Shown: piece after piece, positions 1 to 5,244 of the stretch
Numbering within the stretch: the first letter of the stretch is position 1
Layout of the letters: each line of letters starts with the position of its first letter
Assembly: GCA_001871755.1 (NCBI GenBank)
Contig: MNXL01000333.1
Span: 1-9,923, forward strand
Direction: 5' to 3'
DNA length: 9,923 nucleotides
From: Anaerolineae bacterium CG2_30_64_16
GTDB lineage: Bacteria; Chloroflexota; Anaerolineae; CG2-30-64-16
Position numbers and translations under genes: made by a program
The notes under the pieces: generated by a model
What the model was told of the DNA's origin: nothing
The model's database searches: none
Seen by the model: the letters and a program-made list of their open reading frames with translations, nothing else

Positions 1-328
1 TTCCCAGCCTTGATCCTCACCCTTTGTTTCGCATCGTCCCTGGCCCGGTGGCGGCGTGGGAGGTCACGCAGCCGGACAAGGCGCTCCGGCGGACGCGCGC
101 AAAGCGCAGCGGCGCAGAGCAGTGACGTCGGACTGTCCCAGCAACCTGAGTTGCTCACCGCCACCCCCGGAAACGCGCCTGCCGATCACGCGTTAGAGAT
201 GCGGGCGTTCCGCCGTCCGGCTCTCTGAGCCCAGATTTGCGACGTACCCCGCAGACGAGACGCTTCCCCGGCCAGGGCGCCAGCCGGGGAAGTAGTGCGA
301 ATCGTGCCCTTCTGCTTGGTGACTGGTG
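1..328. other. Gene-free stretch downstream of phosphofructokinase
   Basis: No supportable gene. The open frames here are short, arginine/serine-rich, lack a convincing ribosome binding site and resemble no family I know. The stretch is GC-rich and lies downstream of the phosphofructokinase stop on the minus strand. Its one clear structure is the inverted repeat at 263-292. A gene may begin or end just left of base 1, but nothing in the first bases shows it. Confidence 0.6.
263..292 (-). terminator. Hairpin downstream of phosphofructokinase, possible terminator
   Basis: A perfect 10-bp inverted repeat (CTTCCCCGGC at 263-272, GCCGGGGAAG at 283-292) with a 10-base loop begins 36 bases past the phosphofructokinase stop codon. 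The position fits transcription termination or 3'-end protection. No T tract follows on the minus strand, so a classical intrinsic terminator is not established. Confidence 0.4.
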
Positions 329-1657
329 TTATCGCAATGCCTGCGGCACGTACGGTGGCAGGGCCTGCGCCGCAAAGGCCCGCGCCAACCGCGCGAACCG
401 CTGCCGGCCGTCCACCAGCGGGATGGCCGGCCAGTTGTCGCCGATCAGCGGCCGGGCGTAGCGAACGAAGTCATCGGTGACGTCGAGGCGACTTTCGGCG
501 ATCCATGCCTCGGGGAAGCTGCGCTCTGAGTTGGCGACCAGCTCCAGCGGCGCCTTGTCGTATCGCACGTTGTAAATCGCGCCGGGCTCCCGCAGGATCG
601 TGCTCATAAAGCCGGAGCCCGCTTCCGCGGCGATCAACACGGCCTTCTGCCCCACCCGATACGCCTCCTCCAGGTCCACGGTCGAGGCGTAGATCATGTT
701 GTGGCGCTGGTCGGTGCCCGGCACGTTCCCGCGGGCGGCCCCGCGCGCGGCCAGGCCGGCCTGGTTCAGGTAGTTGACGACGACCTGCGCCACGGTGGTT
801 TCGCTCGAAGAGAATTGGGTGTGCCCAAAGCTGTCCCTGCGCTCGCCCAGGACCTGCCCTGAGCCTGTCGAATGGGCGCCCACATCGAACCCCTCGCTGA
901 CCACCAACAGACAGCGACTGCGGGCCCGCAGCATGTCGTTGACCGCATCGGCCAGCTCGGCCAGCGTCAGGCCGGATTCGCGCAGCGCGATCAGCAGGGG
1001 CAACTCCCGGCCCGGGTCGGCCAGCCGCGTGGCCGCGGGGATGAAGCCAATCTTGCGGCCCATCGCCTGCATCACCAGCACCGGGTCGGCCGGCCACGAG
1101 CCCGCGTTCTCCTCGTTGGCGCCCTGGACCGTCAGCGCCCAATAGCGCGCCGCGCTGCCGTAGCCGGGAGTATGGTCGATCAGCTCGAACTCGCCCGTCG
1201 CGGTCAGGCCGCCGCCGACATCGTTGTCGATCGTCTTGGGTACGCCGGTGGCGATCAACTCGACGTCCTGCTCTTGCGCCAGCGTGGCGATCTTGTGGGC
1301 GGTGTCCATCGAATCATTCCCGCCGTTGTAGAAGAAGTAGCCCACATCGTGCGCCTTGATCACCTCGACGACCCGCGCGAAGTCCGCGGTCTGGTTTGCC
1401 TTGAGCTTGTAGCGACACGTCCCGATGCTGCCCGCGGCCGGCGTTGTGCTCAGCAGCGCGATCTCCTCGGCCGACTGCGCCGAGAGGTCCAGTAACTCCT
1501 CCTTCAGCACCCCCTCGATGCCGTGGTAGCCGGCATACACCGTGCCGAAGACATCAGGCATGGCTTTGCACGTCTCCACGACCCCGCGCAGGCTGCTATT
1601 GATGACCGGGGAGGGCCCGCCGGATTGCGCTACGATGACGTTCTTGGGTTTGGTCAC
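329..1657 (-). CDS. pfp: PPi-type (mixed-substrate) 6-phosphofructokinase
   Basis: A cytoplasmic phosphofructokinase of 442 residues, longer than the roughly 320 of bacterial ATP-PFK and typical of the PPi/mixed-substrate group. It phosphorylates fructose 6-phosphate at C1. Visible motifs are the N-terminal AQSGGPSPVIN loop, GGNDSMDT (112-119), PKTIDND (140-146), MGRKIGFIP (199-207) and the sugar-phosphate segment with R309 and R318. Asp115 at the Gly104 position of E. coli PFK and Lys141 in PKTIDND are the known marks of PPi use. The usual metal-binding Asp before it is Asn114, as in other GGNDS-type members I recall. The start is GTG, chosen because AGGAGG (1665-1670) lies 7 bases upstream. 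It begins 29 bp after the HEPN gene and is probably cotranscribed with it. Residues 261-268 come from a small dispersed repeat. The phosphoryl donor is inferred, not proven. Confidence 0.88.
   Translation of the reverse strand: MTKPKNVIVAQSGGPSPVINSSLRGVVETCKAMPDVFGTVYAGYHGIEGVLKEELLDLSAQSAEEIALLSTTPAAGSIGTCRYKLKANQTADFARVVEVIKAHDVGYFFYNGGNDSMDTAHKIATLAQEQDVELIATGVPKTIDNDVGGGLTATGEFELIDHTPGYGSAARYWALTVQGANEENAGSWPADPVLVMQAMGRKIGFIPAATRLADPGRELPLLIALRESGLTLAELADAVNDMLRARSRCLLVVSEGFDVGAHSTGSGQVLGERRDSFGHTQFSSSETTVAQVVVNYLNQAGLAARGAARGNVPGTDQRHNMIYASTVDLEEAYRVGQKAVLIAAEAGSGFMSTILREPGAIYNVRYDKAPLELVANSERSFPEAWIAESRLDVTDDFVRYARPLIGDNWPAIPLVDGRQRFARLARAFAAQALPPYVPQALR
856..877 (-). repeat. TTCGACAGGCTCAGGGC-type dispersed repeat inside the PFK gene
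   Basis: On the minus strand this reads GCCCATTCGACAGGC followed by TCAGGGC, with GCCC/GGGC ends that can pair. It matches a short repeat that I recognise from many environmental bacterial genomes, usually between genes. Here it is in frame and encodes AHSTGSGQ, between the SEGFDVG and GERRDSFGHT blocks of the kinase. Confidence 0.6.
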
Positions 1658-1686
1658 TTCGGTTCCTCCTCAGCCCAATTGAATAA

Positions 1687-2226
1687 TTAGCCAGGCCGCA
1701 GCCCGGCTTTGTGTGATTTCCCTTCTCCATCCGCTGCCGTATTTCCTTTGTCACCGGTCGCTGGTAGTTGTGGCTGATTCTTGCCCTCTTGTAGTTCAGG
1801 GTGGTGGGTGCGGATCCAGGCTCGCGCTTGAGCGGCGAACTCCCTGGCCTCCTTAAGCAACTCTTCTGCCTCGGTCACCGAAACATAGCCCGTCCCTACG
1901 TAGTCGGTCCTGTTCCGCTTGCGGCGACAATTGTCGAAATAGTCCGCCAGCGAGGTAATATTTGGTGCCATTGTTTCTTTGAGAAACTCAAACGTGGTAG
2001 AGTGGTGGCCAATGCCGTGGGCCCTGTATCCCTCACTGTACATCACTGTCATTGCAGCTTGCAGAACGGCGTTGTAGGCGGTGGAAAAGCGGCGGTCGGC
2101 TGAGAGAGCCGTGATAGCCGCATCGGCCAGGTCCCGCTCCACCACTCGGAAAAGGTTGGCGATTTCTTGTGGGTTGGTGCGGTGCCGGCGGATGCGTCCC
2201 TCACGCAACAAGCGTTCGTAAGGCAT
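1687..2226 (-). CDS. HEPN-domain protein, toxin partner of the MNT gene
   Basis: A 179-residue helical protein resembling the SAV_6107-like HEPN family. HEPN proteins paired with MNT nucleotidyltransferases are commonly RNases whose activity is blocked by AMPylation. Supporting segments are AYNAVLQAA, GYRAHGIGHH near 67-75 and RRKRNRTDY at 101-109. The last aligns with the Rx4-6H catalytic region but has Asp-Tyr where many HEPN RNases have His; the Tyr could be the modified residue. The C-terminal 40 residues are polar and low in complexity. The gene overlaps the MNT gene by 26 bp. Of two in-frame ATGs (2232 and 2226) I chose 2226, because GGAG (2233-2236) touches the first but lies 6 bases from the second. 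The segment is more AT-rich than its neighbours (about 47% GC in 1921-1980 against 70% in 1021-1080), hinting at transfer. Confidence 0.78.
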   Translation of the reverse strand: MPYERLLREGRIRRHRTNPQEIANLFRVVERDLADAAITALSADRRFSTAYNAVLQAAMTVMYSEGYRAHGIGHHSTTFEFLKETMAPNITSLADYFDNCRRKRNRTDYVGTGYVSVTEAEELLKEAREFAAQARAWIRTHHPELQEGKNQPQLPATGDKGNTAADGEGKSHKAGLRPG

Positions 2227-2785
2227 TTTCATCTCCGATCAGGAAGAGCTTGGGACCAGCAAGCACATTAAGCAGGAAGCCATCTTCCGCCTGGACTTTT
2301 GTTCGGAACTCCTCCGAGCTGAACAGCACATAGTTGACCTCGCGGTGTACCAGTCTTTCTGCTTCTTGGAGAGTTGCCTGGAGCGCACGGCCTGACAGGT
2401 TTCCTACGACCAGAATGTCAATGTCGCTCGTGGTAGTTTCTTGATTGGCGGCATAGGAACCGTAGACAAAGGCCAGGGCGATTTCTTCGGCTTTTTGCAG
2501 TGCATCTTTTACCAGCGCGGTGAGACCGGTGGTCTTCAGGAAGATGCTTTTCAGTTCGGGGAACAGGAAGAAGTCGCGATTGACCTGGTAATGCACCTGA
2601 TTTCCCCTGGTGAAACTGGTGAGTAATCCCAGGGTTTGGAGCCTTTCCACCTCGCGTTGGACGGCGCGAACAGGCAGACCGGTCAGGATGCTGATCTGCC
2701 GCTGATAGAAACTGGTTTCCGGGTTGAGCAGCAACAGGGTCAGTACTTTGACCCGTGCTGAGGATGAAAACAACAACTCCAACAC
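2201..2785 (-). CDS. MNT nucleotidyltransferase with N-terminal winged helix, antitoxin
   Basis: A 194-residue protein with two parts. Residues 10-75 form a winged helix-turn-helix (transcriptional-regulator style, with RQISILTGLPVRAVQREVER as the likely recognition region). Residues 100-160 form a minimal nucleotidyltransferase with the full GSx10DxD motif (GS 109-110, D121, D123) and a probable third carboxylate, Glu149, in EVNYVLFS. In known HEPN/MNT pairs this domain AMPylates and neutralises the HEPN partner, which fits the overlapping HEPN gene directly downstream. The winged helix suggests that it also represses its own operon at the 2802-2841 palindrome. The GTG start at 2785 is chosen because AGGAGG lies 7 bases upstream; the ATG at 2821 would lie inside the promoter. 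Antitoxin role inferred from domain and context. Confidence 0.82.
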   Translation of the reverse strand: MLELLFSSSARVKVLTLLLLNPETSFYQRQISILTGLPVRAVQREVERLQTLGLLTSFTRGNQVHYQVNRDFFLFPELKSIFLKTTGLTALVKDALQKAEEIALAFVYGSYAANQETTTSDIDILVVGNLSGRALQATLQEAERLVHREVNYVLFSSEEFRTKVQAEDGFLLNVLAGPKLFLIGDENALRTLVA

Positions 2786-2792
2786 CGTTTGT

Positions 2793-2798
2793 CCTCCT
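2793..2798 (-). promoter_or_regulatory. Shine-Dalgarno site fixing the MNT start
   Basis: AGGAGG on the minus strand, 7 bases from the GTG at 2785-2783. It decides for that GTG over the upstream in-frame ATG at 2821, which sits within the -10/operator sequence and has no such site. Confidence 0.75.
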
Positions 2799-2801
2799 GT
2801 A

Positions 2802-2841
2802 CGACTACAATTCGTATACAATTGTATACGAATTGTAGTCG
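2802..2841. promoter_or_regulatory. Perfect 40-bp palindromic operator
   Basis: All 40 bases form a perfect palindrome centred between 2821 and 2822, with arms beginning CGACTACAATTCGTATACAA. It contains two GTATAC hexamers placed symmetrically around AATT. It overlaps the -10 box and almost all of the spacer of the promoter for the MNT-HEPN genes. This is the expected place for autorepression by the winged-helix domain of the MNT protein. The transcript start would fall within or just after it. Confidence 0.75.
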
Positions 2842-2849
2842 AGTGTCAA
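2821..2849 (-). promoter_or_regulatory. Sigma70-type promoter for the MNT-HEPN-pfp unit
   Basis: On the minus strand a consensus -35 TTGACA (2849-2844) is followed by exactly 17 bases and a -10 TACAAT (2826-2821, five of six consensus bases). The -10 and nearly all of the spacer lie inside the 2802-2841 palindrome, so binding there should block RNA polymerase. Confidence 0.72.
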
Positions 2850-2862
2850 CTCCGGATAGGTG

Positions 2863-2940
2863 AGTAGACAAGGCACCGGGAAGGCAAGGGAACAAAGGAA
2901 ACACGGTTTGCAAGCCTTGTTTACGGATTCCTTGTCTACT
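2863..2940. repeat. Imperfect inverted repeat between gnd and the MNT promoter
   Basis: AGTAGACAAGG (2863-2873) is matched by its reverse complement CCTTGTCTACT (2930-2940). The stretch between is purine-rich with repeated AAGG blocks on the plus strand. GCAAGCCTTGTTTAC and GGATTCCTTGTCTAC (2910-2939) are 15-bp tandem relatives. It starts just after the gnd stop on the minus strand and could fold in the gnd 3' end; no T tract is present. Confidence 0.45.
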
Positions 2941-2946
2941 ACTCCT

Positions 2947-4428
2947 TTACGCCTGATACGTCTCTGCCGTCACGTTCCCGCCCATGCCCGTCCAGTTGGT
3001 GTGGAAGAACTGGCCGCGCGGGCGGTCGATCCGCTCGTACGTGTGGGCGCCGAAGTAGTCGCGCTGCGCCTGCAAGAGGTTGGCGGGCAGGCGCGCGCGG
3101 CGGTAGCCGTCGAAGAACGCCAGCGCGGCGGCCATGGTCGGCACGGGGATGCCCAGCTCGGTCGCGGTGGCGACCACCCGGCGCCAGGCGGCCTGGGACG
3201 CCTCCACGGCCTGCGCGAAGTAGGGCGCGAGCAGCAGGTTGCTTAGCGTGGGGTTCGCGTCAAAGGCCTCCTTGATCTTGCCCAAGAAGGCCGAGCGGAT
3301 GACGCACCCGCCGCGCCACATCAGCGCAATGCCGCCGTAGTTCAGGTTCCACTTGTATTCGCCGGCCGCGGCCCGCATCAGCATGTACCCTTGGGTGTAC
3401 GAGACGATCTTGGCCGCGTATACCGCGTCCTGCAGATCCCGGATGAAAGCCGCCTTATCGCCGGCGTAGATGGGACTCGGGCCTTTGAGCAGGCTCGCGG
3501 CTGCCGCCCGTTCTTCGAGCAGCGCAGAGAGGAAGCGGGCGTAGACCGCCTCGCCGATCAGCGTGAGCGGAACCCCCATCTCCAGCGACGAGACGGCTGT
3601 CCATTTGCCGGTACCCTTCTGGCCGGCGCTGTCGAGGATCAGGTCGACGACGGCCTGGCCCGTGGTGTCCCGGTGCGCCAGGATGTCACGGGTGATCTCG
3701 ATCAGGTATGATTCGAGCTTGCCCGCGTTCCACTCGTCGAAGACCGCGCTCATCTCATCGTTACTCATCCCCAGCCCTTCCTTCATCAGTTGATAGGCTT
3801 CGGAGATGATCTGCATGTCACCGTATTCGATGCCGTTGTGCACCATCTTGACGAAGTGCCCTGCGCCGTTCTCGCCCACCCAGTCACAGCAGGGCGCGCC
3901 GTTGGGATCGCCCTCCGGGACTTTGGCGGCGATGGCCTGGAGGATCGGCTTGACATGGGGCCAGGCGGCCAGCGAGCCGCCGGGCATGATCGAAGGGCCG
4001 TGCCGCGCGCCCTCCTCGCCGCCGGAGACGCCGGCGCCGATGTACTGAAACCCTTTGGACTCCAGGTAGGCCGCACGGCGCATAGTGTCCTGGTAGTTCG
4101 AGTTGCCGCCGTCGATGATGATATCGGCGACGGTTTCACCGTCGCTTGGCTCCAGGTGCGGGATGAGTTGTTCGATGAAATCATCCACCGGCGCGCCGGC
4201 TTTCACCATCAGCATGATCCGGCGGGGGCGCTTGAGCACGCTGACCAGCTCCTCGATGGCGTGCGTCCCGATCACATTCGTGCCCCTGGCGTCGCCGGCG
4301 ATGAATTCGTCCACTTTGGACACGGTGCGATTGAACACGGCCACGGTGAAGCCGTGATCGTTCATGTTGAGTACGAGATTCTGGCCCATGACGGCTAAAC
4401 CGATCAGGCCGATATCTGCTTTTTCCAT
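2947..4428 (-). CDS. gnd: 6-phosphogluconate dehydrogenase, decarboxylating
   Basis: Converts 6-phosphogluconate and NADP to ribulose 5-phosphate, CO2 and NADPH in the cytoplasm (oxidative pentose phosphate pathway). The 493 residues match the long, dimeric form. The Rossmann start is GLIGLAVMGQNL (7-18); the NRT at 33-35 is the usual NADP-contact segment. Further marks are IIDGGNSNYQDT (104-115), GAGVSGGEEGARHGPSIMPG (131-150), the catalytic KMVHNGIEY segment with Lys194, His197, Asn198 and Glu201, GQKGTGKWT, and the C-terminal RDYFGAHTYER and HTNWTG blocks that reach into the partner active site. The ATG has GAGG 5 bases upstream. It follows the PIN/antitoxin pair by 42 bp and is probably read from the same transcript. 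Complete, with no missing key residue. Confidence 0.97.
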   Translation of the reverse strand: MEKADIGLIGLAVMGQNLVLNMNDHGFTVAVFNRTVSKVDEFIAGDARGTNVIGTHAIEELVSVLKRPRRIMLMVKAGAPVDDFIEQLIPHLEPSDGETVADIIIDGGNSNYQDTMRRAAYLESKGFQYIGAGVSGGEEGARHGPSIMPGGSLAAWPHVKPILQAIAAKVPEGDPNGAPCCDWVGENGAGHFVKMVHNGIEYGDMQIISEAYQLMKEGLGMSNDEMSAVFDEWNAGKLESYLIEITRDILAHRDTTGQAVVDLILDSAGQKGTGKWTAVSSLEMGVPLTLIGEAVYARFLSALLEERAAAASLLKGPSPIYAGDKAAFIRDLQDAVYAAKIVSYTQGYMLMRAAAGEYKWNLNYGGIALMWRGGCVIRSAFLGKIKEAFDANPTLSNLLLAPYFAQAVEASQAAWRRVVATATELGIPVPTMAAALAFFDGYRRARLPANLLQAQRDYFGAHTYERIDRPRGQFFHTNWTGMGGNVTAETYQA

Positions 4429-4441
4429 GTTGTCCTCTTGT

Positions 4442-4462
4442 ACTGCGGATTGCGTACTGTGT
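4442..4462. repeat. Three tandem 7-bp repeats upstream of gnd
   Basis: ACTGCGG, ATTGCGT and ACTGTGT lie head to tail in the short gap between the antitoxin stop and the gnd ribosome binding site. They are degenerate copies of an ACTGCGT-like heptamer, similar in kind to the octamer arrays in two other gaps of this window. Confidence 0.5.
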
Positions 4463-4470
4463 AGTTCATT

Positions 4471-4803
4471 TTATGCCATGGTCGAAGTCGCCGCGATCCG
4501 TTGGCGTAGACGCGCTGCCACATCGGGCGGCAGTTCCGGCTCAAGCTCAACGTGCTCGCGCTCGGCAAGCGCCTTCTGGATCTCACTCGGGGATGCCTGT
4601 CCCAGGTTCAGAAGCAGCGCCGCGAACGCCTCTCGCTGTTGCCAGATCGCGCCTTCCGGTACGGGTGTCACCGTATAAGCCATCGCCACCTGGCGAGTGA
4701 GCGCATACACCAGGTACTGGTTTAGTGACACCTTCTCGCGCTGGGCCTGACTTTCCAGCTCACGATGTAACGTGTCCGGCAAACGCAAGGTCAATCGCCC
4801 CAT
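4471..4803 (-). CDS. Ribbon-helix-helix (HicB-like) antitoxin
   Basis: A 110-residue protein. Residues 1-40 (starting MGRLTLRLPDTLHRELESQA) have the strand-helix-helix pattern of an Arc/HicB-type DNA-binding domain: TLRLPDTLHREL, then a SLNQYLVYALTRQVA helix. The rest, rich in acidic and helical residues, would wrap the partner toxin. It overlaps the PIN gene by 44 bp, so the two are translationally linked. The start at 4803 is chosen because AGGAGG (4811-4816) is 7 bases from it and only 1 base from the alternative ATG at 4809. A longer frame reaching back to 4932 lies inside the PIN gene and is not credible. Antitoxin role follows from domain and pairing; the DNA site is unknown. Confidence 0.8.
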   Translation of the reverse strand: MGRLTLRLPDTLHRELESQAQREKVSLNQYLVYALTRQVAMAYTVTPVPEGAIWQQREAFAALLLNLGQASPSEIQKALAEREHVELEPELPPDVAARLRQRIAATSTMA

Positions 4804-5227
4804 CGTCATCCCTCCTCGTTTCGCTGTCCAACCTGAGCAAGAACTCGATCGGCGTGAGCCCAGCCAATCCAAGCGCCTGATGGGCGCGCCGAAAATCCTG
4901 CACGTTAGCTGTAACGACTGGCGCACCGGCATTCATGGCGCAGTCAATCACCAGGTCGTCCCCCGGATCGGGCGAAGTTGGCCGCCAGGTGAAATAGATC
5001 ATCACGGGTGCTGCCTGTACCAGCATCTTCTCCAAGACAGGCTTAAGGCTCGCCCACCGTCGCTCCGACAGCTTGCGCCCCAAGACGTCGGCATACTGAT
5101 ACGCCAGCGCGGTGGAGACGCACGGCCTATACAGGCGCGCAAGCCAGGCATCTACGACCAGCCCGCACACTCCGCCCTGTTTCGTCAGACCCTCAAACAG
5201 GACATTCGTGTCTATGACGGCTCTCAT
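4760..5227 (-). CDS. PIN-domain ribonuclease, putative toxin (COG1569-like)
   Basis: A 155-residue protein of the PIN family in toxin-antitoxin systems; such proteins are Mg2+-dependent RNases. It shows the opening VIDTNVL with Asp6, DPGDDLVIDCAMNAGAPVV with Asp90/Asp91, and TANVQDF with Asp111. The second acidic position, normally Glu in the segment before the VL(G/K)R helix, reads LAYQYADVLGRKL here, with Gln44. Activity may therefore be weakened, or the ligand may be another residue. The gene starts 7 bp after the larA stop codon, without a strong Shine-Dalgarno site, which suggests translational coupling to larA. Toxin comes before antitoxin, opposite to the commonest order. Length is normal for the family. 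Confidence 0.82.
   Translation of the reverse strand: MRAVIDTNVLFEGLTKQGGVCGLVVDAWLARLYRPCVSTALAYQYADVLGRKLSERRWASLKPVLEKMLVQAAPVMIYFTWRPTSPDPGDDLVIDCAMNAGAPVVTANVQDFRRAHQALGLAGLTPIEFLLRLDSETRRDDDGAIDLAFAGHVTS
4811..4816 (-). promoter_or_regulatory. Shine-Dalgarno site fixing the antitoxin start
   Basis: AGGAGG on the minus strand within the PIN coding sequence, 7 bases before the ATG at 4803-4801. It is stronger than anything before the toxin start, which would favour higher antitoxin output from a shared transcript. Confidence 0.65.
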
Positions 5228-5244
5228 GGCACCATTATGGCACC
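5226..5244. promoter_or_regulatory. Direct repeat at the larA end / PIN start, possible operator
   Basis: ATGGCACC occurs at 5226-5233 and again at 5237-5244, an 11-bp step (one helical turn), spanning the larA stop and the PIN start codon. Paired repeats one turn apart suit ribbon-helix-helix dimers. The bases also encode the last larA codons, so chance is a real alternative. Confidence 0.25.

Noticed and set aside
10..228. Possible small plus-strand gene near the left end
   Set aside because: Low-complexity Arg/Ser composition, no ribosome binding site and no recognisable family.
856..877. Frameshift or pseudogene of pfp caused by the inserted repeat
   Set aside because: The frame is kept through the repeat and all downstream motifs are intact to a normal C terminus.
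4429..4470. Independent gnd promoter
   Set aside because: The 42-bp gap holds heptamer repeats and a ribosome binding site; I see no -35/-10 pair with proper spacing.
4804..4932. Extended frame upstream of the ribbon-helix-helix antitoxin
   Set aside because: It lies inside the PIN gene on the same strand, carries no domain, and the AGGAGG at 4811-4816 points to 4803.
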